The translations under genes and the position numbers were made by a program. From the NCBI GenBank assembly GCA_964629965.1, contig CAZVRZ010000061.1, positions 1 through 31,465 of the forward strand: a stretch of DNA of 31,465 nucleotides, in the 5' to 3' direction. This DNA comes from CAZVRZ01 sp964629965 (GTDB lineage Bacteria; Chloroflexota; Anaerolineae; Anaerolineales; UBA4823). The notes under the pieces are model-generated. The model had not been told where the DNA came from. It did no database searches and saw only the letters and a program-made list of their open reading frames with translations. Shown piece by piece: positions 1-7,524 of the stretch (positions within the stretch are counted from its first letter, which is position 1; each line of letters opens with the position of its first letter).

Positions 1-66
1 TTCGGCTTCTTGGCTGGGTTGATTTTAATCTCTTCTACTGCTTCGAAATCCCTTTTTATCTGATAT

Positions 67-95
67 TTGACAAGCCGGCATTTCTTTGTTAAACT
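67..95 (+). promoter_or_regulatory. sigma-70-type promoter of the purine operon
   Basis: A perfect -35 hexamer TTGACA (67-72) is followed after exactly 17 bases by TAAACT (90-95), a 4/6 match to the -10 consensus. The start point would fall near 101-103, inside the palindrome at 97-113. It lies 80 bases upstream of the first gene of the purine operon. Seen directly; activity is inferred. Confidence 0.6.
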
Positions 96-96
96 G

Positions 97-113
97 TATT
101 TGTCAGACAAATA
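97..113. promoter_or_regulatory. perfect 17-bp palindrome, likely GntR-family operator
   Basis: TATTTGTCAGACAAATA is a perfect palindrome around a central A. Its core fits the GntR-family half-site rule GT-N3-AC. It begins one base after the -10 box, so a bound dimer would cover the transcription start and block RNA polymerase. The GntR/HutC-type regulator encoded third in the same operon (3401-4138) is the natural candidate, which would give autorepression relieved by a purine-related ligand. The regulator assignment is inference; the palindrome and its position are seen. Confidence 0.6.
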
Positions 114-177
114 ACAAACAACTGCATTCCTTTCAGAAAAACATAACCAGGCAATTGAATAAATTTCTGAATATACG

Positions 178-1566
178 ATGACTACCCAATTAATCCATCA
201 CGCGCAGTGTTTGGTAACCATGGATTGCCATCGCCGGGAGATTCCCGACGGTGGCGTTTTTATCCGCGATGGCTTTATCGAGCAGGTTGGTGCGAGCCCT
301 GAGCTGCCTGGAGTTGCGGACGAGATCTTGGATCTGTCCGGGCACGTGGTTTTGCCGGGCCTGGTCAATACACACCATCACTTTTATCAAACACTTACCC
401 GGGCAGTGCCTGCCGCTCAAAACGCCAATCTTTTTAACTGGCTGAAAACCTTATACCCTATTTGGGCCAGGTTAAGACCGGAAGACATCTTCGTTTCTAC
501 GCAGATCGCCCTGGCAGAAATGGCGCTTTCTGGCTGCACCACGGCTTCTGACCATTTGTATATTTATCCCAACGGTTCTCGGCTGGATGATGAGATCGAA
601 GCAGGGCGCGCCATGGGAATGCGCCTGCATGCCTCGCGTGGTTCGATGAGCCTGGGCGAGAGCCAGGGCGGGCTGCCGCCAGACGCGGTGGTTGAGAGCG
701 AAGCATTCATTCTCAAAGATTCCCAGCGCTTGATCGAAACGTACCACGATCCAAACCCGGGCGCAATGACCCAGATCGTGTTGGCGCCGTGTTCGCCTTT
801 TAGTGTCACTGCGCAGTTAATGCGCGCCAGTGCTTCTCTGGCGCGCGAGTATGGCGTACATCTCCATACTCACCTGGCAGAGACGCAAGATGAAGAAGTA
901 TTTTGCGAACAGAAATTCGGTTACCGTCCGGCGGCCTACATGGATGTGTTGAATTGGACCGGCTGCGATGTGTGGTTTGCCCACTCGGTTTATGCGAATA
1001 AGGAAGAGATTGCCTTATATGCCAGGACGGGCTGCGGTGTGGCGCATTGCCCTGCTTCAAACATGCGCCTGGCTTCGGGGATCGCTCCAATCCAGGATAT
1101 GTTATTGGCAGGTGTGAAAGTGGGTTTGGGCGTGGATGGTTCAGCCAGCAACGATGGTTCTAACCTGTTGGAAGAGACTCGCCTGGCTATGTTGGTCGCC
1201 CGCCTGCGCTCCGGTTTGTCGGGTGCGTCCTTGTCTGGTTCGGATGCATCTGCCCTGATGACAGCCCGCCAGGCCCTGGAGATTGCCACGCTCGGGGGAG
1301 CGGCAGTCCTGGGCCGCCAGGATATCGGTTCGTTGGAACCTGGCAAATGTGCGGATCTGTGTGCATTTCGCCTGGATCAGATCGAATATGCCGGCGCCCT
1401 GCATGATCCTGTGGCGGCATTGGTCTTTTGTGCGCCTGCGCGGGCAGCCTATACGATGGTGGGGGGAAGGTTTGTTGTGCGAGAAGGGCAGATCACCACC
1501 ATCGATCTTCCGGTTATGATCGAGCGTCACAACCGGGCTGCCAGGAGATTGGTCGCCGGAGAGTAA
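178..1566 (+). CDS. 8-oxoguanine deaminase / SsnA-type amidohydrolase
   Basis: A 462-residue cytoplasmic amidohydrolase of the ATZ/TRZ (8-oxoguanine deaminase, SsnA, AtzB-like) group, a TIM-barrel metal-dependent deaminase. The metal site is visible: the His cluster in NTHHHFYQ (H66-H68), HTHLAE (H230, H232), H269 in WFAHSVY and D320 in GVDGSASND. Length is normal for the family. NTHHHFYQ resembles characterised 8-oxoguanine deaminases, which convert 8-oxoguanine to urate. The exact substrate (8-oxoguanine, guanine or another aminopurine/triazine) cannot be read from sequence. The ATG has no clear ribosome site but gives the usual family N-terminus. It is the first gene behind the operon promoter, 35 nt before adenine deaminase, which supports a purine role. 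Confidence 0.85.
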   Translation: MTTQLIHHAQCLVTMDCHRREIPDGGVFIRDGFIEQVGASPELPGVADEILDLSGHVVLPGLVNTHHHFYQTLTRAVPAAQNANLFNWLKTLYPIWARLRPEDIFVSTQIALAEMALSGCTTASDHLYIYPNGSRLDDEIEAGRAMGMRLHASRGSMSLGESQGGLPPDAVVESEAFILKDSQRLIETYHDPNPGAMTQIVLAPCSPFSVTAQLMRASASLAREYGVHLHTHLAETQDEEVFCEQKFGYRPAAYMDVLNWTGCDVWFAHSVYANKEEIALYARTGCGVAHCPASNMRLASGIAPIQDMLLAGVKVGLGVDGSASNDGSNLLEETRLAMLVARLRSGLSGASLSGSDASALMTARQALEIATLGGAAVLGRQDIGSLEPGKCADLCAFRLDQIEYAGALHDPVAALVFCAPARAAYTMVGGRFVVREGQITTIDLPVMIERHNRAARRLVAGE

Positions 1567-1601
1567 GCGTAGAGGCTGGAGATATAAGGAAGGATTGGAT
1601 A

Positions 1602-3404
1602 GTGGAGTTCCATGCGGTAAATTCCCTGGTAAACGTAGCTATGGGACGCGAGCCGGCTGATTTGGTGATCCGCAACGGTAAATGGGCTTGCGTACAATCT
1701 GGCGAAGTTGTCGCCCAGACCGATATTGCTATCAAGGATGGACGCGTTGCCCTGGTTGCCTCTGATGCGAGGTATACAGTGGGAGATAAAACCCGGGTGA
1801 TCCAGGCCGATGGCCGTTATCTGGTTCCCGGCTTGTTGGATGCCCACATGCATGTTGAGTCGGGTATGCTTACCATCACTGAGTTTGTGAGGGCAGTGAT
1901 CCCCCATGGAACTACGGGCATGTTCATCGATCCGCATGAGATTGCCAATGTGTTCGGTCTACAGGGTGTGCGCCTGATGGTTGATGAGGCTCGCCACCAA
2001 CCGATCCACGTATGGGTGCAGGCTCCTTCGTGCGTGCCGTCTGCGCCCGGATTGGAAACTCCGGGGGCAGAGATCCGTCCCGAGGATGTGGCCGAGGCGT
2101 TGAGTTGGCCGGGGATCATTGGCCTGGGCGAAGTGATGAATTTTCCAGGTGTGGCTGCTAACGAAGCCTGGCTGCACCAGGAACTGGCTGCAACGCGCAA
2201 GGCCGGCAAGGTGATTGGCGGGCATTATGCTTCGCCGGACCTGGGTCGCCCTTTTGCCGGTTATGTGGCCGGCGGTGCCCAGGACGATCACGAAGGCACT
2301 CGCCTCGAAGATGCCGTTGCCCGCATTCGCCAGGGCATGAAGGTGATGATGCGCTTTGGCTCTGCCTGGCATGATGTGGCCGAGCAGGTGCGGGCCGTGA
2401 CAGAATTGGGCCTGGATCCCAGGCATTTCTTATTATGCACCGACGATTCGCATTCGTACACGTTGGTCAAAGAAGGTCATGTCAACCGTGCGCTGCGCGT
2501 GGCGATTGAGAGCGGTGTACCGCCGATGACTGCCCTGCAAATGGCTACTTTGAATACGGCTGAACATTTCCATGTCGACGGAGATATAGGCCAGATTGCC
2601 CCCGGGCGCTTTGCGGATATTCTGATCATGTCTGAATTGCCGGGAGTGGCGGCCAACCCGCCGGAGATGGTCATTGCAAAAGGAACCGTGATTGCCAAAT
2701 CTGGAAGGGTTTTGGTGGATCTGCAGACTTTTACTTATCCAGATTGGGTGCGGCAGTCTGTGCGGTTGGCTCGAGAAGTCAATACCGGCGATTTCCGCCT
2801 GGCAGTGAGCGGCGACCAGGCGCAGGTCTCTGCCAACGTGATCGGGATCATTGAAAACCAGGCTCCCAACCAGCGCCTGAGATATACTTTACCGGTGATG
2901 GAGGGGGAGGTGCAGGCAGATCTGCGCCAGGACATTGCTAAGATCGCTTTGCTTGACAGGCATCGGGGCGCCGGTGTGGTGCAGGTTGGCCTGGTGCACG
3001 GCTTCGGTTTCACGGTTCCATGCGCGGTTGGAACCACCGTGGCTCACGATTGCCACCAGATGGTAATCGTAGGGACGGATGACGGCTGCATGGCGATGGC
3101 TGCCAATGAGCTAAAACGCATTGGGGGCGGCCAGGTTGTGGTGAAAGAAGGCGAAGTGATTGGCAAGATCGAACTTCCCATCGCGGGGTTGATGTCTTCT
3201 GGCCGCGCCGAAGAAGTGGCCCGCCAGGCAGCTACCATCCTGGATGGATTCCGGCTGTGTGGCTGCTCATTGAATAACCCCAACATGCAGCTTAGTTTGA
3301 GTGCTTTACCGGTCATCCCTGACCTGCGCATCACAGACTTGGGTTTGGTGGATGTAAACCGGTTCTCATTGATCCCTGTAATAGAAAGTGAAAACATACC
3401 ATGA
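1602..3404 (+). CDS. ade: adenine deaminase
   Basis: Adenine deaminase (adenine to hypoxanthine and ammonia), about 600 residues, normal for the Ade family. The N-terminal metal site DAHMHVESG (H82, H84) is followed by the family signature PHGTTGMFIDPHEIANVFG and a later DDSHS segment. The C-terminal Ade domain includes GLVHGFGF and the MSSGRAEEVA stretch. An upstream in-frame ATG at 1428 lies inside the preceding gene; I prefer the GTG at 1602 because AGGAAGG sits about 9 bases before it and the protein then begins where family members begin. Its stop overlaps the next start as ATGA, implying translational coupling with the regulator. Confidence 0.93.
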   Translation: MEFHAVNSLVNVAMGREPADLVIRNGKWACVQSGEVVAQTDIAIKDGRVALVASDARYTVGDKTRVIQADGRYLVPGLLDAHMHVESGMLTITEFVRAVIPHGTTGMFIDPHEIANVFGLQGVRLMVDEARHQPIHVWVQAPSCVPSAPGLETPGAEIRPEDVAEALSWPGIIGLGEVMNFPGVAANEAWLHQELAATRKAGKVIGGHYASPDLGRPFAGYVAGGAQDDHEGTRLEDAVARIRQGMKVMMRFGSAWHDVAEQVRAVTELGLDPRHFLLCTDDSHSYTLVKEGHVNRALRVAIESGVPPMTALQMATLNTAEHFHVDGDIGQIAPGRFADILIMSELPGVAANPPEMVIAKGTVIAKSGRVLVDLQTFTYPDWVRQSVRLAREVNTGDFRLAVSGDQAQVSANVIGIIENQAPNQRLRYTLPVMEGEVQADLRQDIAKIALLDRHRGAGVVQVGLVHGFGFTVPCAVGTTVAHDCHQMVIVGTDDGCMAMAANELKRIGGGQVVVKEGEVIGKIELPIAGLMSSGRAEEVARQAATILDGFRLCGCSLNNPNMQLSLSALPVIPDLRITDLGLVDVNRFSLIPVIESENIP

Positions 3405-4138
3405 CAACGGCAAAAACACCCATCGCGTATAAGCTTTATGAAAATTTACGGCGTATGATCGCAGGACTGGAAACAGGCCAACGATTACCATCTGAGCCAG
3501 AACTGGCGCGCAAGTTAGGAGTTTCCCGGGCCACGCTGCGGGAGGCCATGCGCACATTTGAAACGCAAGGCGTGATCTACCGGCGCCAGGGCTCGGGGAC
3601 ATTTGTCTCGCGGCCGCCCCAGGTGATCCAGAGCGGCCTGGAGATGCTGGAAAGCATCGAGAGGTTGGCAGAACGGATTGGATTGCCGGTTTCCTTGGGA
3701 GAGAATATGGTCTCGCCGGACAATGCCAGCGAGGATGATGCTTTGGCTTTGGGCTGCCAGCCTGGCGATAAAGTGCTGCGGGTGTCGCGGGTCATCCTGG
3801 CGGAAGGGCATCCGGCGGCATACTTGATCGATGTTTTGCCCGGAGACGTTTTGGCTCCTGCCGAGTTGGAGAAGGGTTACAAAGGTTCGGTTTTAGATAT
3901 TATCCTGAAGCGCGGCTCGCCGGTATTGAGCTCCTCACGCTGCGAGATCAAAGCAACAACCGCCTCGCCGGACATTGCTCGGGCGATGGGAATCCAGCGC
4001 GGCGATGTGTTGCTGTGCTTTGTGGCATACCTGTACACCATTGAGGGGCGCGTGGTAGATTACTCTTACAGCTATTTCTTGCCGGGACATTTTCGTTTTC
4101 ATGTTGTCCGGCGAATTGAAACCGGCTATTCCGGTTGA
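3401..4138 (+). CDS. GntR-family (HutC-type, UTRA domain) transcriptional regulator
   Basis: A 245-residue regulator. The N-terminal winged helix (residues about 8-73) carries the GntR hallmarks RLPSEPELARKLGVSRATLRE and a QGSGTFV wing. Residues about 90-240 fit a UTRA ligand-binding domain, ending in a DYSYSYFLPGHFRFHV segment typical of HutC-type members. It overlaps ade by 4 bases, so it is made from the same transcript. The ligand is unknown; the neighbours suggest a purine, ureide or nucleoside. The 17-bp palindrome at 97-113 is its best candidate operator. Family certain; target and ligand inferred. Confidence 0.9.
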   Translation: MTTAKTPIAYKLYENLRRMIAGLETGQRLPSEPELARKLGVSRATLREAMRTFETQGVIYRRQGSGTFVSRPPQVIQSGLEMLESIERLAERIGLPVSLGENMVSPDNASEDDALALGCQPGDKVLRVSRVILAEGHPAAYLIDVLPGDVLAPAELEKGYKGSVLDIILKRGSPVLSSSRCEIKATTASPDIARAMGIQRGDVLLCFVAYLYTIEGRVVDYSYSYFLPGHFRFHVVRRIETGYSG

Positions 4139-4169
4139 TTGGTGAAGTGTTTGATGACTGAGTGGATTC

Positions 4170-4188
4170 CAGGGATTAATGATCCCTG
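4170..4188. promoter_or_regulatory. 7-bp inverted repeat between regulator and transcarbamylase genes
   Basis: CAGGGAT and ATCCCTG flank a 5-base loop in the 97-base gap between gntR and the PyrB-like gene. The stem is short, and the following bases (TTCTCTAATTTC) are not a continuous T run, so it is a weak terminator at best. It could be an mRNA processing site or a protein-binding site. Confidence 0.3.
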
Positions 4189-4235
4189 TTCTCTAATTTC
4201 AAAATCATGTAGTTTCAAACTTGGAGGATCAATTT

Positions 4236-5186
4236 ATGCGTAGTTTTATGGGACGTGATATTCTGTCGTTGAAAGAATTTGGTAGAGAAGATTACTATCG
4301 GGTGTTCGAAGTGGCAGACGACCTGGCGCCGATCGCCCGCAACCGCCGGAACAGCGACTTGTTGAAAGATAAGACCCTGGTTACCGCTTTTTATCAGCCC
4401 AGCACCCGCACCCGCCTGGCGCACGAGGCTGCCATGCATCGTTTGGGAGGGCATGTGCTGGGCTTTTCGGATGCCAAGATGACGCGCGCCGGCGATTTTT
4501 ACCAGGAATCGATCAAAGATACGGTGCGTATGTTGGAATTCTATGGCGATGTCTTGGTGATGCGCCATTTTCAGCAAGGAGCGCCCCATGAAGCGGCGCG
4601 TTGGTGCAGTATCCCGGTGATCAATGCCGGCGACGGTTGGGGAGAGCATCCCACCCAGGTACTGACGGATATGTACACAATCCTCAATGAGAAGGGCGGG
4701 CTGGATGGACTGAATTTCTTGTTGATTGGTGATATGCGCATGCGCACCATGCATAGTATCTCTTATGCCATGACCCAATTTGATATTAATGCGTTTTATG
4801 TGGCTCCTCCCGATATGCGCCTGACGGATGACTTCAAGCAGGAGCTCCGCTCGCTGAACCTGAATTTCAAGGAAATCGAGCATGTCGAAGAGGCCATTGC
4901 CGAGGCAGACGTCATCTATATGGAACCGGTGGTGCAGCCCGATTACACCAAATCCCGCGATGAGCGCACAGGGTCAGAAGGCCAGACTCCCGCGAATTAC
5001 AAGGTTACGAAAGAACTGCTGCGAAAAGCACGCCAGGATGCCATTGTGCTGCATTCACTGCCGCGCATGGACGAGCTGCCTGCGGAAGTAGATGACACCC
5101 GCCACCAGCGTTACTGGATCGAGGCGTTTAACGGCGTTGTGGTCCGCATGGCTTTATTGGCTCTGGTCTTAGGGGCGGTTGAGTGA
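4236..5186 (+). CDS. aspartate carbamoyltransferase (PyrB)-family transcarbamylase, probably catabolic
   Basis: A 316-residue transcarbamylase. The carbamoyl-phosphate site STRTR (residues 56-60), HPTQ (138-141) and HSLPRMDE (from about 273) match the aspartate transcarbamylase family rather than ornithine transcarbamylase. The loop that is normally KGES-x-DT reads GDFYQESIKDT (87-96), so the active-site loop is altered. A GGAGG 8 bases upstream decides the ATG at 4236 over a TTG 15 bases earlier. No pyrI or other pyrimidine gene is nearby; it sits between a purine regulator and a YgeW-type transcarbamylase plus carbamate kinase. A role in forming carbamoyl phosphate from a ureido compound is therefore more likely than pyrimidine synthesis. 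Family is sure, substrate is inferred. Confidence 0.85.
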   Translation: MRSFMGRDILSLKEFGREDYYRVFEVADDLAPIARNRRNSDLLKDKTLVTAFYQPSTRTRLAHEAAMHRLGGHVLGFSDAKMTRAGDFYQESIKDTVRMLEFYGDVLVMRHFQQGAPHEAARWCSIPVINAGDGWGEHPTQVLTDMYTILNEKGGLDGLNFLLIGDMRMRTMHSISYAMTQFDINAFYVAPPDMRLTDDFKQELRSLNLNFKEIEHVEEAIAEADVIYMEPVVQPDYTKSRDERTGSEGQTPANYKVTKELLRKARQDAIVLHSLPRMDELPAEVDDTRHQRYWIEAFNGVVVRMALLALVLGAVE

Positions 5187-5218
5187 GATGCTCACTATAG
5201 TTTTTCAAGGAGAAAACG

Positions 5219-6208
5219 ATGCAAACAGACCTTCGTAATCGAGATTTGATCGGCGACCTTGACTTTTCGAAAGAAGAAGTTGAAACGGTTTTGGAGGTGG
5301 CCTTTGACCTGAAGCGCAAGCGGGCCTTGGGCGAACCGCATGCTTATTTACGCGACAAGGTGCTGGCGATGTTGTTCTTCTTTAGCAGCACCCGCACGCG
5401 CGGCTCGTTCGAAGCGGGCATGGCGCAATTGGGCGGGCACGCGGCCTTTATCGAAAGCAAAACTACTCAGATTGCACATGGCGACACGCCGAAGGAAATC
5501 GGCGAGATCTTTGGACGGTATTACGATGGTATTGCCATCCGCCACTGCGATTGGGGCGTGGGCAATGGCTACCTGAACGCGGTTGCCAGGGCGGCACGGG
5601 TGCCGGTGCTCAATATGCAATGTGATATCTATCACCCTTTCCAATGCCTGGCTGACTTGATGACGATCATTGAGAAGAAGGGCCGCGATTTGCGGCGGAA
5701 AAAGATGGTTGTATCGTGGGCGTATGCGGCCTCGTACCAGAAGCCCATGTCGGTGCCGCAGAGCCTGATCCTGCAAATGCCGCGCTTTGGTCTGGATGTA
5801 GTGTTGGCGCACCCGCTCGAATTCCGCCTAATGCCTGACATTATGGACCAGGCCCGCGAGCAAGCGCGCAAGTACGGTACGGGCTTTGAAGTGATCTCGG
5901 ATCCGGATGGTATGGAAAAAGCTTTTAAGGATGCCGATATCGTTTATGCCAAGTCCTGGGGCGCGATGGTACATACGCCCGACTCGGATGAAGGCGCCAG
6001 GATCATCAAGAAATATGAAAGCTGGATCACAGATGAGCGCAAAATGGCCGCGGCGAAAACAGATGCTATTTACATGCACCCGCTGCCGGCGGATCGCAAC
6101 ATTGAAGTAACCGATGCAGTGATCGACGGGCCTCATTCTGTGGTCTATGATGAAGCTGAGAATCGTATGCACGCTCAAAAAGCTGTCATGGCTTTGACCA
6201 TGCGCTAA
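5219..6208 (+). CDS. ygeW: knotted carbamoyltransferase, YgeW family
   Basis: A 329-residue transcarbamylase of the knotted group. Visible: SSTRTR (residues 56-61), QIAHGDT loop (84-90), HPFQ (139-142), the YgeW-like stretch WAYAASYQKPMSVPQ (167-181), AFKDADIVYAKSW, and HPLPADRN (from H287). The substrate loops differ from ornithine and aspartate enzymes. In E. coli, ygeW belongs to the anaerobic purine/urate degradation cluster (ygeW-ygeX-ygeY-hyuA-ygfK-ssnA), where a ureido product gives up its carbamoyl group. An SsnA-like deaminase upstream and carbamate kinase 11 bases downstream fit that role. A good AAGGAG precedes the ATG. A knotted acetyl- or succinylornithine transcarbamylase is the main alternative and less likely here. 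Confidence 0.82.
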   Translation: MQTDLRNRDLIGDLDFSKEEVETVLEVAFDLKRKRALGEPHAYLRDKVLAMLFFFSSTRTRGSFEAGMAQLGGHAAFIESKTTQIAHGDTPKEIGEIFGRYYDGIAIRHCDWGVGNGYLNAVARAARVPVLNMQCDIYHPFQCLADLMTIIEKKGRDLRRKKMVVSWAYAASYQKPMSVPQSLILQMPRFGLDVVLAHPLEFRLMPDIMDQAREQARKYGTGFEVISDPDGMEKAFKDADIVYAKSWGAMVHTPDSDEGARIIKKYESWITDERKMAAAKTDAIYMHPLPADRNIEVTDAVIDGPHSVVYDEAENRMHAQKAVMALTMR

Positions 6209-6219
6209 AGGAGTGAAAT

Positions 6220-7185
6220 ATGTCCGAACAGGCGCGTAAATTTGCGGTAGTGGCTATCGGTGGCAATTCTTTGATCAAGGATAAGCAGCACCAGACGGTG
6301 GAAGATCAATACACGGCTTCTAAAGAAACCACATTTTACATCGCGGATATGATCGAAGCCGGCTGGGATGTTGCTGTCACCCATGGGAATGGCCCACAGG
6401 TGGGTTTTATCCTGCGGCGATCAGAGATTGCTTACCGGGTAGAGGGGATGCACGAAATCCCCCTGGATGTTTGCGGTGCGGACAGCCAGGGAGCGATTGG
6501 TTATGCCTTGCAACAAACCCTGCAGAACGAGCTTTACCGGCGGGGCATCAAGAAAAATGTGGCGACGGTCATAACCCAGGTATTGGTAGATCGAGATGAT
6601 CCGGCATTTAAGAACCCCACCAAACCGATCGGCGGCTTTATGGACCAGGCCGAGGCGCAGCGCCGTGCCAAGGAAATGGATTGGGCGGTCGTTGAAGACG
6701 CCGGCCGCGGCTGGCGGCGTGTGGTGGCCTCTCCGCAGCCCAAAGAAGTCGTTGAGCTGGATACGGTGAAAGCTTTGCTGCAGAGCGGCGTGGTGGCAAT
6801 TGCCGCCGGCGGTGGGGGCATCCCGGTCATTGACGTCGGCGAGGGCGAGTATCGTGGCACGGCTGCGGTGATCGATAAAGACTTTGCCAGTTCCCTGCTG
6901 GCCCAGGCGATCAGAGCCGATCTTTTCCTCATCTCCACTGCGGTGGAGAAGGTGGCGATCCATTTTGGATCGCCACAGCAGCAGTGGTTGGATCGAATCA
7001 CACTGGCGCAAGCTAAGCAGTACCTGGCAGAGGGCATCCATTTTGCCAAGGGTTCCATGGCGCCGAAGATCGAAGCGATCATCTGGTTCTTGGAAGCAGG
7101 TGGAAAGCAAGCCTTGATCACCAATCCCCCCAACATCAGCAAAGCATTGCGCGGCGAGACGGGTACCTGGATCGTTAATGAGTAG
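6220..7185 (+). CDS. arcC: carbamate kinase
   Basis: Carbamate kinase (carbamoyl phosphate + ADP to ATP + carbamate), 321 residues, amino-acid kinase fold. It shows AIGGNSLIKD near the N-terminus, THGNGPQVGF, PLDVCGADSQGAIGY, the GGGGIPV nucleotide loop and AVIDKDFASSLLA. AGGAG lies just before the ATG, 11 bases after the knotted transcarbamylase. This pairing is the usual sign of substrate-level phosphorylation from a carbamoylated compound. It ends the first operon; no clear intrinsic terminator follows. Confidence 0.93.
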   Translation: MSEQARKFAVVAIGGNSLIKDKQHQTVEDQYTASKETTFYIADMIEAGWDVAVTHGNGPQVGFILRRSEIAYRVEGMHEIPLDVCGADSQGAIGYALQQTLQNELYRRGIKKNVATVITQVLVDRDDPAFKNPTKPIGGFMDQAEAQRRAKEMDWAVVEDAGRGWRRVVASPQPKEVVELDTVKALLQSGVVAIAAGGGGIPVIDVGEGEYRGTAAVIDKDFASSLLAQAIRADLFLISTAVEKVAIHFGSPQQQWLDRITLAQAKQYLAEGIHFAKGSMAPKIEAIIWFLEAGGKQALITNPPNISKALRGETGTWIVNE

Positions 7186-7524
7186 AGGTAATTATTTTAT
7201 AAGTAGTATAGACAATCTCGTCCGAAGGGTGTATCCTTGTACATTGTGCATGGTAGATGCTGTGTGATTGGCCGAAAATTATTTAACTAAATAGATGCGT
7301 AAAATCGGCCAATCACTTGAGCAAACCGCTATGTTGGCTGTAAAGTTGTTCAAAAACATTTAGCGATTTGCTAACATGTATGGAGCGCTATAGAGAGGCT
7401 CTGCCCCGGAGGCGTTTTCACGAAAGGAGGTGCCCTCAACCTGTTTGCCGTTTTGCATTGATGGAGAATGCTAGAAATGTCTGGTTTGAATCGACCAATT
7501 TAGATCATCTTGATGGAGGAGTAA
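7186..7524 (+). other. 339-nt intergenic leader before the BMP importer
   Basis: No convincing gene. It holds the two-hairpin repeat copy 1 (7242-7373) and then about 150 bases of unexplained leader with an isolated AAAGGAGGTG near 7423 that is not followed by a good gene. An open frame from 7368 runs into the BMP gene in another frame and looks spurious. I could not match the leader to a known riboswitch class. Being upstream of an importer gene, it is a reasonable place for one. Confidence 0.5.
7242..7373. repeat. interspersed two-hairpin repeat, copy 1
   Basis: About 130 bases closely matching 24014-24142. The first hairpin has perfect 12-bp arms, GTGATTGGCCGA (7264-7275) and its complement (7305-7316), around a 29-base loop. 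The second has 11-bp arms, AGCAAACCGCT (7320-7330) and AGCGATTTGCT (7362-7372), with one mismatch. The two copies differ by scattered substitutions and small indels but keep the first stem intact. It encodes no protein. It may be a non-autonomous mobile element or a structured regulatory RNA. Confidence 0.8.

Noticed and set aside
1..92. Possible 3' end of an upstream gene in the first bases (open in frame 1 to the TGA at 61 and in frame 3 to the TAA at 90).
   Set aside because: Too short to recognise a protein, two frames compete, and the region is AT-rich with a promoter beginning at 67.
4215..4883. 222-residue open frame on the minus strand.
   Set aside because: It mirrors the PyrB-family gene, has no recognisable domain and is a codon-bias shadow.
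4236..5186. Biosynthetic PyrB for pyrimidine synthesis.
   Set aside because: Not excluded, but the altered loop, absence of pyrimidine genes and position beside ygeW and arcC favour a catabolic role.
6421..7110. 229-residue minus-strand open frame.
   Set aside because: Complement of the carbamate kinase gene, whose conserved motifs establish the real strand.
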